Source: Phragmites australis (lineage: Eukaryota; Streptophyta; Magnoliopsida; Poales; Poaceae). Taken from it: 64,000 bases of DNA. Positions 10,707 to 29,530 of this stretch are shown piece by piece; positions within the stretch are counted from its first letter, which is position 1; each line of letters begins with the position of its first letter. The position numbers were made by a program, and so were the translations under genes. Location of the stretch: contig NC_084923.1 of assembly GCF_958298935.1 (NCBI RefSeq), positions 4,900,501 through 4,964,500 of the forward strand, given 5' to 3'. The notes beneath the pieces are model-generated. The model saw nothing but the letters and a program-made list of their open reading frames with translations, ran no database searches and had not been told where the DNA came from.

Positions 10707-13360
10707 ATGGAGTTTATGGAGCCCAAGGACATCGACTGGAGCAGGGTGGTGTCCCGGTACGTGCGCGACGAGACCTACGAGGGCATCGTGGCCCCGCGCT
10801 GGGCCGACCTCACCGACCCCAACGCCGGCCGCGCCGGCATCGACGACGAAGCCTGGTTCTGCCGCCCCGGTACGCCTCCCTTCTCTTCCCTCTCTTCTTG
10901 GCTCTCCCACGCTCGCCCGCGGCGCTCTTGTTGGCTGGCCGCCCGCTTGATTTCGATTTGCGAGGAAACCAAAGCAATGGGCATTGATTGGTGCAGACTG
11001 TCTGGTGGTTTCGGTGGTTCAAGAACAGGACCAGTTCTTGAATCTTGATCCGCGTAGCTTTCTTCCTTGGGGATGTATTTGGCAGTTGCTTTCTTGCGAT
11101 TCTGGTTTCTTTTCTTGCAAAATTGAAACTTTACTTCTAAATGGAGCGGTGCTGATTTCTTGATATGCTACGCTGCAGATTGCCGGCACCCGAAGACGGC
11201 CGAGGATTTCCTCAAGCTAAGCCCCAGCCCCAAGGTTTATCTTTCTTCGCGTTACTCTGTTCTTGCGACCCTTTTCTCCCCCTGATTAGCTGAATCTTCT
11301 CACGTTTCTTCCTCGGAACAGGGCAAGCTGCTGCGATCAGCGTCGGCCATGCTGCCGTTCGGCGAGAGGGACGCCAACGCCACCAACCTCAGGTGACTAA
11401 GAATTCCCCCCGTCAAAATCAGGTGTTCTTCGCTCGTCTGCTTCGATCAATCTTGTTCTGACCCTTTTGTTCCATCGCGTTGCTCAGAGACGGCAATAAC
11501 AATCTGAAGTGGCGGGGCGCTGGCGGCGCCGTTGCCACCTTCACGTCGCCCAAGCCAAAGGCAGCGCCCAAGAAGAGGTTCCAGGAGGACAGCGAGAACC
11601 AGGACCCTGCGCTGGCCACGCCGCCTCCGCCCCAGCCACCAGCGCCAAGTAGGCCGCCGTTCGGTGCCCCACGGTGGACCAAGAATGCCAAGGAGGCCAT
11701 CAAGTCCAGTGCGGAGAAGCAGCCACACAATGCAGAGAAGGAGGCGCTGCTCGGCAAGCACGCCGCGCCGAGGCAGCTCAAGAGCACCCTCTCGGCAAGG
11801 AACCTCTTCTCCGGGAGGGATATACTTGGCCAGATATCGGATTTCTACGATGAGCTCAAGCGGATGGTCGGTGGCGGCGCCGGCCGGCCTGTCACAGACA
11901 CCCAGGAGGAACACAGCTCAAGCCCAATGTAATTCTTCTCTCACCGAAGCAATGCAGGAATGTGTGTCAGATTGGCGCTTTCAGGTCCTTGACATGTTCA
12001 ATTGTACAGGAATGGCGATGCAGTGGAGAAGGTGGCTTGTGACAATGGCGCTGTTGATCCGGTTCCCTTGGAGACCGTGAAGGAGGTGGCAAGACAAGAA
12101 ATAGAGCAAAAGAGTCCAAGCCCAATGTAATTTGCAAAGAGTCACTACAATGAAAGCGATGTGTAGAGAATTGTGGTTGTTGCTTGAGGTGATGAATGGT
12201 AGTTTTTGCAGGAATGGAAAGGTGGGGTTGAAGGTAGAAGCAGGGAAGCAAAAGTCACCATCTGTATTGAAGGAGGTGAAGGCAACACCGCCGACTCCAC
12301 AGCGGTTTCCATCCCCATCGGCGAACCGCGTCAAGAATGTTAAAGCAGGAGGGATGGCAACGACAGGCTCACCGCTCAAGAAGCCACTGAAGGTGAGCCC
12401 GGCATGTCTATAGTACTAACTTACTCAGTGAATCCCCTGTCTTCGTGGTTCAGACTAGCCATCTTCAATTGTTTAAGCACATTAAATTTTCACAAGAACT
12501 ATAGTCTTGATTCTTTCAGATCTTAGTTCATATGGAAGAATATATTATTGTGTCTGGATATGAGTGGTTCTATCCCTGATGACTTCAAGAGATCTTACAG
12601 TGAGGGAATTGACGCCAGCATACTTCCAAATTAGCATAAGTTACTCCTAAGCATGTACAGCCATGGGAAAGATGGTATAAAGGTTGTGGATTTACATAGG
12701 CTTCCAAATTAGCATAAGTGTGCAGCTGAGATGTACACAGCTAGCATCCTTCCATATTTAACATTGGTCCAGGTCAAGTCACAAAGAGATGTTACTGTTA
12801 CTAAATATACTGAGAACATTCTAAAGGCATGTTTGTGACATTTGGTAGCATGTCGTACCTGTGAAATTTCAGATTCACGTTATGGTGCTTGCTCGTAACC
12901 TTGAATAGTTTATATTTCAACATAGTGGATATATACATTGTTTATGTTCTCAAATAGGATTCACGCCTTATTCCGAGTCCATTGTGCACGACCATGTTCC
13001 ACAAATTAGCAATATTCCATATTGAAACATTCTGCTCCAGTACTTGTTTCCTTGTCATCGTGCCCTTCTTATGGCATACAAGTTTGTGTTAATTATTTGC
13101 CACTAATCACTGTCTCCTTATTAAACTCATCTTTCATGCTTCAAATGGCTGTACACTTGTCTTTTGCATTTATCTAATTACTGTAATTACCTATTCTTTA
13201 GGAGAAGGGGACACCTAGTAAGAATATGGAGAGCAAAAGATCCGCCAAGAGGCAACCTTTTGGGGTTAAGGATATGAATGATACAAGAGCTTGTGATGCA
13301 GAAGGGGGCTCCAGTAGCATGTTTTGGTTCTTGAAGCCCTGCACTTTCCTTGTGGAGTAG
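10707..13360 (+). CDS. Uncharacterised plant protein, acidic N-terminal Trp/Cys/His motif
   Basis: Seven exons thread in frame: 10707-10869, 11179-11234, 11322-11392, 11488-11928, 12010-12126, 12212-12392, 13202-13360, giving 395 aa. I do not recognise a named family. The N-terminal 75 residues look conserved: EPKDIDWSRVVSRYVRDETY, then a DDEAWFCRPDCRHPKTAEDF block whose CxxxCxH spacing could bind metal (inference). The middle is Pro/Ala/Lys-rich and probably disordered. Basic Ser-Pro sites recur (SPSPM, TPPTPQ, TGSPLKK), suggesting phosphorylation by proline-directed kinases. A nuclear or microtubule-related role would fit the composition, but nothing shows it. Exons 4 and 5 end alike and exons 5 and 6 start alike, so exon 5 (117 nt) could be skipped in frame. 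The last intron is 0.8 kb. Structure well supported; function unknown. Confidence 0.8.
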
Positions 13361-14151
13361 CAGCATGATAATAAGAAGTTTTAACCAGCGACACTTGATG
13401 TAGTTAGAATTTATTCATTTTTAAACATTCTTGGTTTCTATTTGATTGATTCATTTGATGGACACCCTGTCGGGGAAATAAACAAAAAACATATGTATAA
13501 TTGGAGGTATAGAGAAATAAACAAAAAGCATATGTATAATTCGTGGTATAGAGAAATAGACAAAAAACATATGTGGTTGAGAGAGTCTTTCCATATGTAT
13601 AATTCGAGGTATAGAGAGATGCTGTTGTCCTTCTGCTGCTTGGTTGTTTGACCAACGAGATATAGCATTTTCCCCCTGAGAAGTGATGTCCTCAGGTGTG
13701 ATACTGTTAGATGCTTGTTTCAATGCTGTTGATGGTATAGATAAATGCTGTTGCCCTTCTGCTACTTAGTTGTCCAAAATCCAAACATTCCAAAAATCCT
13801 TGAAGTGCAATATATTCATTCCTTGAGGTATTATAACTTGAATGCCTTGCTTTTTTTCATGAGGTTCGCTACTCTTGATCAAACAGGTTCTCTTCTTATT
13901 TCTCGAAATATTTTTTGTTACTGGAGTAAACAGGCCTTTCTTCCTCGAATTGATGGTGTTGTGTCTATTTATCATGTCCAATTTCACAAATCCAGTCCTA
14001 TGTTCTAATAAGTATCGGCAAAGTTTAGCAACGGTTTCAGAGATATGCAAGGAAATATCACAAGCAGGAATTCTGAAATCTCTTCCAGAACTTACAATGT
14101 GAATATCCATTCTTCAGTTGTTTATTTAATTTTTGAACGATTCAGTTGTTT
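13361..14151. other. Gene 3' UTR and spacer with small repeats
   Basis: This stretch starts as the 3' UTR of the preceding gene and holds the 39-bp minisatellite listed separately. A roughly 38-bp segment beginning GTATAGA and containing TTCTGCT occurs at 13608-13647 and again, diverged, at 13734-13771. No coding sequence is recognisable. Confidence 0.5.
13476..13620. repeat. 39-bp minisatellite, about three copies
   Basis: Units beginning AAATAAACAAAAA(A/G)CATATG start at 13476, 13515 and 13554. The third is stretched by about 27 bp before it closes with TATAATTCGAGGTATAGAG. Confidence 0.85.
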
Positions 14152-14400
14152 ACTCCGGTCTCAAATAAGTGTCGTTTCGGATATCGACACGGTCACTAAA
14201 ATACACATTTACCTTACTTTCTGGTTCATATGTTTATAGAATGTAGTAAAATTATATTATTATGAAACTGTTTTCAAATCTACCCATATCATTTTCAAAT
14301 ATGCAAACCTAATAAATAAAGAGTAATTTATAGTCAAAGTTTAAAAATATTGATTTCACATCATCTAAAATGACACTTATTTGTGAGAGTGTTTTGATAC
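14152..14400. mobile_element. Stowaway-like MITE, degenerate
   Basis: The left end reads CTCCGGTCTCAAATAAGTGT and the right end contains ATGACACTTATTTG followed by GAGAG, an inverted match. This is the usual grass Stowaway (Tc1/mariner-type) terminus. A TA dinucleotide precedes the left end. The interior is AT-rich and non-coding. The right terminal bases are eroded. Confidence 0.6.
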
Positions 14401-14829
14401 TAGTCTTCAGCTGGTATGTGAGCGACTTGGTCCTGAAATGTTTCATGGTCTTTGAGTACTTACCTTAACCAAGAGAAGACACAAAAGACCAAATTACCCC
14501 TGCTGAACCGGATGCATTCGCCGCACCCGATCTCCTCTGCTTTCTCCTCTGCCCAGAAACGCAGAGAGGCCGCCGCCCCAAGGTGCGCATCGACAGCTCA
14601 TGCTTGCACCACAACGCCAACGCCCACGACAACAGTGAACTCGCAGGGCCGATGGCGACTCGCCGCTGCCCACATAGGCCGCGGCGCTGTGGGCGAATCA
14701 GCAGGTATGGATTGACGGTCTCGCTTGCATTTCAAGAACAGCACGGTTTCAAGGCGATCAATCGGTTCTTGGTTCTGAATCATCTGTTGATTCTGTTCTT
14801 GTCTCGTTCTTTTAAAAAAAACAAAGGTG
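14401..14829. other. Spacer with a short GC-rich open stretch
   Basis: A GC-rich patch at 14500-14720 encodes a short open frame of low-complexity Ala/Pro/Thr/Arg-rich sequence. It resembles a gene's first exon or leader, but no continuation or motif supports a gene. Confidence 0.35.
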
Positions 14830-15660
14830 ATCCATAACTTTATTTATTTATAAAAGTTACATCGTCCACAAAATTACATAGGATGAAATCTGAAGGCTCC
14901 TCTAACCAAACTAATGCTTCTGGTATATTATCACTTTTTTTTGTTAAGTTATGTGCTATGCCATTTATCTCCCTTTGGATAATGTTTGAAAATCTCCTTA
15001 GAGAAAGATAGAGCCTAGCTTCTTCAATGTAGATTGTTCCAGGGGTTCTTGAATTACTTGAGTCACAAATTGCTTTGTAAACCTATAAAACATCCATCTC
15101 TATTATGATTTTGTTACAGCCAATATAATTAGCAAGCAAAAGGCTATTACATATTGCTTTTAATTCCACTGCAAAAGGGTCTATTGCATGGACAACTGCC
15201 CAGCAAGCAGCAGCTAAAAAACCACCTCTTTTATCTTAGATTACTGAACCAATGCCTCTATGCCCAAATTTTTATGAAGAACCCATCAGTATTTAATTTT
15301 ACAAAGCTTTTTGTGATCTTATCCAATTTTTCAGTGCCTTCTCCTTTCTGTTGAAACTAATACTCTCCTTTAAACAAGACACATATTGCCTAGACAGTTT
15401 ATGATAGAGTGACTACCCGCTCTCCTCTTCTAAACTTATTCCTTACCCGCCAAATATACCAACAGGCCACCGCCACAGTGCTAGAAAAGTCAAGTTGCCC
15501 AAGCACAAAGGAATTCTTCTTCGACATATACAAGATATATTCTATCACTTTTGCATCAGAAGTTGTAGCATTAAACACTTCATTTATTTTCTTTTCCAAG
15601 CATAATACTTTCCACACCCGTTCCGGAAATTTGTAACATATTGCATATGCCAAATGGGTT
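14830..15660 (-). pseudogene. LINE (non-LTR) remnant: zf-RVT and RNase H region
   Basis: Read on the minus strand, 15653-15399 encodes an 84-aa frame with the VACWYIWRVRNKFRRGE motif typical of the zinc-binding region downstream of plant LINE reverse transcriptases. Further on, broken frames encode RNase H-like words (WAVVHAIDPFAVELKAIC, GCNKIIIEMDV) and an end near 14850 with stop TAA. No reverse transcriptase core is present, so this is a 5'-truncated, frameshifted copy. Stops and frame changes show it is dead. Confidence 0.7.
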
Positions 15661-15756
15661 GAGTCAGTGGCAGTTTCGTTCTTGATTGATCGGCTAGTTG
15701 ATGCAAATGGGTTGAGTCAGTGGCAGTTTCGTTCTTGATTGATCGGCTAGTTGATG
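15651..15756. repeat. Exact 53-bp tandem duplication
   Basis: A 53-bp unit beginning CAAATGGGTTGAGTCAGTGG is repeated twice head to tail without a mismatch, at 15651 and 15704. Identity implies a recent duplication at the edge of the LINE remnant. Confidence 0.9.
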
Positions 15757-15766
15757 CTCAAAATTC

Positions 15767-16110
15767 GAAACAGATGCAAAGATGTGGAATTTTTAGAATT
15801 TAGCTTTTTAAAAACTTTTTCTAAGCATAGATCTATAGAGAAATAATATTGAAAAATAGATTATTTTTAGGTATCATTATATTTAACGTCGTAGTTGAAT
15901 AACACGTTGTCGTGACAATTGACATCGTGCTAAATTTTAGACTTAGGTCATATGTATTTATTTGGAAACAGATGCAAAAATGTGAAAATTTTAGAATTTA
16001 GCTTTTTTTCAAAACATTTTCTACGTATAGATCTATAGAGAAATAATATTGAAAAAATAGATTATTTTAATAGCATCATTACATTTGGCATCGTACTTGA
16101 ATAATTCGAC
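15767..16110. repeat. About 198-bp diverged tandem repeat
   Basis: Blocks beginning GAAACAGATGCAAA start at 15767 and 15965. Each continues through ATAGATCTATAGAGAAATAA and a segment resembling the inner flank of the Mutator-like arm next door. The second copy runs directly into that element, so the repeat may be part of its left arm. Confidence 0.65.
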
Positions 16111-17040
16111 ATCTCATTTACCAAAAATTAACTTTCGGTACACCGTACACCGAAAATACCTGTAGCACCGTATTCGACATAAGGTATGCCGAAAATAGGA
16201 TACAGTGTCATTTTCAACCCAACATGTACCGAAAATGGCCCGGTCATGAACAGTACCACGCATGAACAATAACACCCGTGTGTTTGAATTTCGCTTTCCC
16301 TCTTTTTCAAAATGGTTGTCTTCTATTACTCCAAAAATTTTAAAACCTTTTTACGTGTTCTATAATTCATGTGCAACCCATTTTAATTGGATTCACCGAA
16401 AAATCCTTTGTATATTTAAAATTAAAATTCTCCAAAAAAAAAAAGACTACTTTTATAACTTGTAATAATTGTTAGTGTCTCAAATAAATTCCCAAAAATC
16501 TAGAAAAATTCACTAATATTCTTCTTATGTGATTGAATAATTTCTAAAATTATTTTTAGCCTTAGTTTATACGATGAAAAAGTGAGTTCTTTTGTAATAC
16601 TTTATTTATATGCATTTTTATCATTTCATGTAAATGAAGCATTATAAAGGAACTTACTTTTTTATCATATAAACTAGGGCTGAAAATAATTTTAGAAATT
16701 ATTCCATCACATAAGAAGAATATTAGTGAATTTTTCTAAATTTTTGAGAATTTATTTGAGACACTAACAATTATTACAAGTTATAAAAGTAGTCTTTTTT
16801 AAAGAATTTTAGTTTTAAATATACAAAGGATTTTTCGGTGAATCTAATTTAAATATGGTGCTGCAGTGCCATATTCAGCACACCGTGTGCCGAATATGGT
16901 ATTTTCGGTGTACGGTATACCGAAAGTCAATTTTCGGTAAACGAGGTGCCGAATACGAATGCTAAAATTATAAATACGACGATATGTTGTCTATTTCAGT
17001 AAATACGGTTGCATATGTTATTTAATTTTGTATTTTGGCC
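16079..17040. mobile_element. Non-autonomous Mutator-like fold-back element
   Basis: The right end (about 16860-17040) reads outward like the terminal repeat of the full element at 49137-57386: palindromes such as CAGCACACCGTGTGCCG, then GCTAAAATT(A/G)TAAATACG and a final TTTTGGCC. The left side (16079-16175) carries the inverted counterpart with TTTCGGTACACCGTACACCG. Between them lies a large hairpin: about 16365-16608 is the inverted repeat of about 16640-16855 (shared TAAGAAGAATATTAGTGAAT). I could not find the outermost left terminus or a target duplication, so the left end is approximate. No coding capacity. Confidence 0.65.
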
Positions 17041-17793
17041 CAATTAACGTCGTTCTATCGTATTTTGGACTTAGGTCGTACGTGAGAGCTACCACTGCAA
17101 AAATAGTAAGTATAGGAGAAGTGTATTTATGAAGTAGTATCCAATCTCTGGAAGTGGTATTTCGTGGATGCGCACTCTGTATTTCAGGATAGTCTACCCT
17201 CTGGCTCCTTTCATTTATTGGGTTCTTGCCGGACCCGAACACCACTTCTCCAAGATCCGCCCCGACTGGTGGTGCTCGTCCGTGATTTTAAGATTCTCTC
17301 ACGACTGCTCCAACGATTGCGACATCTCTCGCGCCTCCTAAATTCTAAATTCTCCATCGAAGAGTCAATCTTTTTCAGGCATTAGAGCTCTGCACCGCAA
17401 TAGGCGCCTACTCGTTCCGGTTTCCCCCCCATTCCGTAGTTCGTCGAATCCGTGTGTCAAAATCGCATCTTCTTTGTGTGTTTTGTGGGGTGGATTCTGT
17501 GGAGTTTGGCGTGTCCATGAAATTTTGCTACTAAGTTCCGTATTCTTCGAGTTGATTGGTTCTTGCTCTAGTTTGATACCGTGTTCGTTGAAGAGTTTCT
17601 TGGGACTTTTCGGTTTTTTTTCTTTTTCAAAGAGTTTCTTGGGACTTCAAGAGCACTACTCCTTTTTGGTCAGTTTCTTGATGTTGCCTCAAGCCATTGG
17701 GGTCAAACTATGTGATTCTGATCCAACTCGCATAGGTTTCCATGCATTTGTGGTAGAGAACTAGAGATGTGATGCTCAGATGGTAGTTTGACC
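17041..17793 (+). promoter_or_regulatory. Upstream region and 5' leader of the GT47 gene
   Basis: The spacer between the fold-back element and the GT47 start. From about 17210 it becomes C/T-rich and looks like leader sequence. Short upstream ATG frames are present, for example one ending in TAG just before the CDS. No TATA box could be assigned. Confidence 0.35.
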
Positions 17794-22283
<4,490 letters not shown>

Positions 22284-24081
22284 AGTTAGTCGAGCATTGC
22301 AACTGTAAAGAATAGGCGTACTTCCTCTCTCTTCAGAATAGGCAGTCTTAGGAAGGGATCTATAGATTTTCTTACCTTCAGGATACACGAGAATAGTAAG
22401 TGAAAGATACTCTCTATTTTTTCTTATCTTTTGTTACTCTTGTTCTTTTGACTGAACTCGAGTTAGATCATTTCCTGAGAAAAGGGAGATTGCCGCGGCA
22501 CATTATTTTCGTAGTCTATAAAGCATTGATTTATAAACTATGCATTCTTTTTCCAGTTCCCATGCCGAAGCTACATTAATTGGTTTTACCGATCGAGAAA
22601 CAATCGGATTTTCTCAGTGTTGCTTTTCTTTACTGAGCAAAAACCAGATCTGCTGACGTGAGTTTTGCATGAATCAATTGCATAAAATTATGAAAAGACA
22701 ATGGACACACTACTCATAGTGACATATTATTACCTCTGATCTTAAATAGATATTGTTCTATAATGTGTGCAGTTAGATTTTAAAAACTTTGACTACTAAT
22801 ATACACAAAATTATTAGAATTTAACATATTAAAATAATAATAGTGAATTTGTTATGAAAATACTTTAACATCATCTAATTTTTATCACTTTTATCAAAAG
22901 GTGGTTGTCAAAAGCAGTGGTCAAACATATTTATTAGAGATGGTATTGATGTCTCAAATGACAAGTAAAAGAGAAGGAATGTAATATTTCTATACGTTTA
23001 GTAGAGTTAATTGTCCTTGCCATGGATTAGACATGCTCAGACATGAACATACTTTCTACTGGAGCGAGGCCGTGTGTAGTGTAGCTGAGGCATTCGCATT
23101 GCCCTAGGTTGCAAGGTAGACTCGGTCAAACGAGCTGATCGCACAAGCCAGGAGAGTGCATGCATGACATGGACACGTGTATGCAGCCGTGTCCGACGTG
23201 GACGAGAAGCATGTGAAGGGTGCGCTCGTGAGAGCCAAGAATGATGTGAGGTGGATCTTTATAGCACGCATTCATGCCTCCCTTATTACAGTGACGACGA
23301 CGAATCAACGTGCTCGCTTTGCTAGCCGTACGTCCCCGGTGCATATCCATTCATGCGTGCATGGTTATTCAAAATTCCATTTCTGAAAATGCAAATTGTT
23401 GCAGAGTAGTAGTGTGGGAAAAATACATCTGCGCCTTGGGTACAATTCACAATTACATAAACAATTTGTTCAATTCATCATGAATATCGCAAAAACAAAA
23501 ACCAAAAAGAGCGGGTTTGTGCGCTAATCGACCCTTTCCACTAAGCGGTATGTAAATTCAGGATTGCATACCAGTTTGTTCGATTCAGTTCATGAAAAAT
23601 AAAATGAGGACATATATACATCTCTAAACTAGACATGAAAATGACAAGAAGACCATACCAGCTAGAGAAGAAAATATACAGTATCGATCATTCCTAGAGA
23701 TGCCAAACGTTCACATGCTGCCTCCAATAGCTCACGCTCACAGGTCTTGAAAAAGCGCGACACCGTACGCCGAGCATGCATTCCCGGCCGTGACGACATT
23801 TAAACCCATGCGAAGCCGATCACACCCCCGCGCGCTCTACTTATCCCGCGCCTCCCCTCGCTCGTCACACTCTCCTCACTACTGGCCGCCCACTTCAAAA
23901 GTTCGAGTTCAAAACCTCCTCTTCGATCCCCTCCACTCCAAACTCGATCCTCTTCTCCGCCACCGCCGCTTGCTACGTAGGTACGTACGCTAGCTGCACT
24001 TGCAGGCTCACGTCTCGTTTGCCGGTTTTCTGAATGCTGATACGTGCGTGCGCGTGCAGGAGAAGATCGGAGCTTGGGACG
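22284..24081. other. Intergenic region and DREB2 promoter/5' leader
   Basis: The GT47 3' UTR is followed by AT-rich spacer. At 22727-22975 a stretch with CTCTGATCTTAAATAGATAT at one side and a weak inverted counterpart at the other may be a decayed MITE; I do not call it. From 23760 the sequence becomes GC-rich DREB2 promoter and leader. A leader intron is likely, with a donor at GTAGGTACGTACG near 23977 and an acceptor TGCAG at 24003 or 24058. Confidence 0.45.
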
Positions 24082-25002
24082 ATGGAGAGCTACGGGCGGA
24101 AGCGGGCGTGGAAGAAGGGGCCGACGCGGGGGAAGGGAGGCCCGCAGAACGCGGCGTGCGAGTACCGCGGCGTGCGGCAGCGGACGTGGGGCAAGTGGGT
24201 CGCCGAGATCCGCGAGCCCAACAAGCGCACCCGCCTCTGGCTCGGCTCCTTCGCCACCGCCGAGGAAGCCGCGCTCGCCTACGACGAGGCCGCGCGCAAG
24301 CTCTACGGGCCCGACGCCTTCCTCAACCTGCCGCACCTCCGCGCCTCCGTGTCGGCCGCCGCCGCGCACCAGCGACTCAGGTGGCTCCCGGCCTCCGCCA
24401 GGGGCGCCGTCGCCGCCGTGCCGGCGTATGGACTCCTCAACCTCAACGCGCAGCACAACGTCCACGTCATCCACCAGAGGCTGCAGGAGCTCAAGAACAT
24501 CTCGCCCGCCAAGCCACCGCCGCCGCCCACGCACGCCCTCGAGCTCCCAACTCACCCGGCCTCCTCCTCTCCTTGCTCCACCGTGACCACAGGCGTAGCT
24601 GCCTCAACAGCTCTGCCGCCGCCCATGTCATGCTTCCAGGCCCTGGAGCAGGCGGTGGCCACGGCCGCGATGACGGCCGACACCGCACCGGGCGAGCGCG
24701 CCTGCGCCGGCGCGGACAAGCCCCAGCTCGACCTCAGGGAATTCTTGCAGCAGATCGGCGTGCTCAAGGCCGACGAGGACGGCGCGGCCGCCAAGGAAGG
24801 CTTTCACGGGGAAGGCGAGGTGGCAGGCGCGTATGGCTTCGGTGGCAACGGCGAGTTCGACTGGGACGCGCTGGCTGCGGACCTGAACGACATAGCGGGA
24901 GGCCACAGCGGCGCGGTCGGCGTGAACGGGGCGTTTCAGATGGACGATCTGCATGAGGTCGACCAGTTCAGCTGCTTGCCCATCCCTGTCTGGGACGTGT
25001 AA
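24082..25002 (+). CDS. DREB2-type AP2/ERF transcription factor
   Basis: A single coding exon gives 306 aa. I start at ATG 24082 ([10 protein letters not shown]) because the in-frame ATG at 24034 lies before a probable leader acceptor. The AP2 domain covers residues 28-84 ([20 protein letters not shown] through [11 protein letters not shown]) with Val14 and Glu19 of the domain, the residues that favour the DRE/CRT core A/GCCGAC in DREB proteins. [14 protein letters not shown] basic segment just before it is typical of DREB2 (A-2) proteins. The C-terminus has acidic aromatic patches ([11 protein letters not shown]), a probable activation region. Such factors drive drought and heat responses. 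It is convergent with the adenylosuccinate synthetase gene, with 704 bp between stops. The GC content is far above the flanks, as usual for grass DREB genes. Confidence 0.92.
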   Translation: MESYGRKRAWKKGPTRGKGGPQNAACEYRGVRQRTWGKWVAEIREPNKRTRLWLGSFATAEEAALAYDEAARKLYGPDAFLNLPHLRASVSAAAAHQRLRWLPASARGAVAAVPAYGLLNLNAQHNVHVIHQRLQELKNISPAKPPPPPTHALELPTHPASSSPCSTVTTGVAASTALPPPMSCFQALEQAVATAAMTADTAPGERACAGADKPQLDLREFLQQIGVLKADEDGAAAKEGFHGEGEVAGAYGFGGNGEFDWDALAADLNDIAGGHSGAVGVNGAFQMDDLHEVDQFSCLPIPVWDV

Positions 25003-25706
25003 TCTGAATCCATGCAAGAAGCTTCGGTGTCCTGCCTATCTCCATTCACATGCATGGAACCTTTCAGTAGTGCACAAGCTTTAGCTTTCAAGTTCATGTA
25101 ATCTGATTCTGATGGGTGATGAGTTTGGTGTGGTGGATTTTCATAAATCGGTGATGAACTGGGCCTGTTATTCTGAAGCTAAAAAACGTGCCTTGTAATA
25201 GCTGGTATTTCGTTTTCCCAGAACAATTCGATGGATTCAGTACACTGACAATTGGAGTAAAAAACGTAAACAATAAGCTGGCAAAGTAGGGCAAACAAGC
25301 GCATATTTCGATCAAGTAACTCAGGAGTCAGGATGAACCTCCCATTTTAAACCAAGAACAGGAAAGACAAGCATCAACAAAGGAATCCAATCCCGGATGT
25401 ATATCGGGTTCCGAGCAGGCAAGTTTCATAATTAGTGCAAAATATATGATGTACCACCGAACAATTGGTAGAGTCAAACGACAGTGCAAAATACTCATCC
25501 TTCCTTATTCGCCATAGCTGATGCCTCGGCAGACGTTCTAGAACAAGTTCTGATTATTGCGGGCATTAGACCATTTCACCGGTCAGTAACTTCTCCACTG
25601 CATCACAGCTACCATGGCAACAAAGAGGAATAATAAGAGCAAATGCTCAAGTCCTAGTTAGGGCTGAAATTCTTTTTCGCCCATTGAAGACCGAATGAAG
25701 TTGTTT
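25003..25706. other. Convergent 3'-UTR spacer, DREB2 / AdSS
   Basis: Two convergent genes end here, so the 704 bp probably consist of their 3' UTRs. No repeat or reading frame of note. Confidence 0.5.
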
Positions 25707-28498
<2,792 letters not shown>

Positions 28499-29530
28499 GG
28501 CCGTTCGAGGGTTTTAGGACGGCCTCGGTCGGGGGCTTGCACTTTTCTATGTATCCCGATTGCGGCCCGTTTCAGCCCCAGAAGCCGGAAGCCGAACAAA
28601 ACGGGTCGCTTTTGGAAGCAGCTTATCAAAAGCAAAAAGCCCATTAAATTGCTAAAAGTTGCAAGCGAGAAATACGTTGCAGGATACTTCTCTAGCTTTT
28701 GCAGATGCTAGAAATAAGAGTGGACACCAAGTTAAAATGTATTTACTCGTAATTGATATCGTATCTCTCCCTTTCCCTCCCCTCGCAACCAAGCACTCCT
28801 CGACCGAAATCTCCTCTAGCTATTAGGGTTTCACCAGAGGAGCCCCGTCTCCCCCACCGCCACCCGTCCCCTCCCTTGCCTCTCAACACCGACCCGTCAC
28901 CTTTGCCGCTGCTACCGTCTGTCACCCTTCGACACCTCCTAGTTATCGATCGCCACAATTAGGGTTTCGCCAGAGGAGGGCCGGAGATCGATGAGCATGC
29001 CCTTTGCCTCTCTCATGGATCCATGTAGCTCTGGGGACCTAATTTATTTTCGTTGCAAAAAAGATTCAAACTTTAGTGACTTCAGTTCAAATATGTTGAA
29101 TTCGTTGTCGCGAATTTGTTGTCGCGAGAATGTACACTAATTGGTGTTGAAAGATGATATTTGATGCTAAGCTTTTGGTTCATTTCAAAACTGAATCAAG
29201 TGATGTGCCATGTAAATATTCTATGCACTACACATGTTTGTAGGTTCTACGAGGTTGTGTGATACTGGATAGCAATTGCGATGTAACAAGTCCTTATAAG
29301 AAGATGAAAAGTGATGTATTTCTAAATTTATTACATATAATTGTGAGCTTTAGTGAAGACCGATATTTGTTTCCATGTTATATCTTTGTTCATTCTAAAA
29401 TTTTACAGGATTTTATGTCATCCAATATATGATATCTGTGTTCTTAAAAAAATAGTCTGGTATCTAAGTATTATACATGCCATTTTTTCAATATTTCTAC
29501 TCATTGTGTTAATTTTATGCTGGTTCACAG
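28499..29530. other. AdSS upstream region and unassigned spacer
   Basis: 28499-28740 is the AdSS promoter side. At 28780-29000 a C/T-rich stretch resembles a gene leader. A direct repeat beginning ATTAGGGTTTC(A/G)CCAGAGGA occurs at about 28823 and 28960. It may be the 5' remnant of the epoxide hydrolase copy next door, but no coding exon is recognisable. Confidence 0.4.

Noticed and set aside
22727..22975. A second Stowaway-like MITE
   Set aside because: One end fits, but the inverted partner is too weak and no TA duplication is clear.
24034..24081. Upstream ATG extending DREB2 by 16 residues
   Set aside because: The extension spans a probable leader intron acceptor and lacks conserved sequence, so the ATG at 24082 is preferred.
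23800..24555. 251-aa open frame on the minus strand
   Set aside because: It is the antisense shadow of the GC-rich DREB2 exon; its Arg/Gly-rich product has no motif.
24000..24956. 318-aa alternative plus frame over DREB2
   Set aside because: Arg/Ala-rich product of another frame of the same GC-rich exon; the AP2 frame is the real one.
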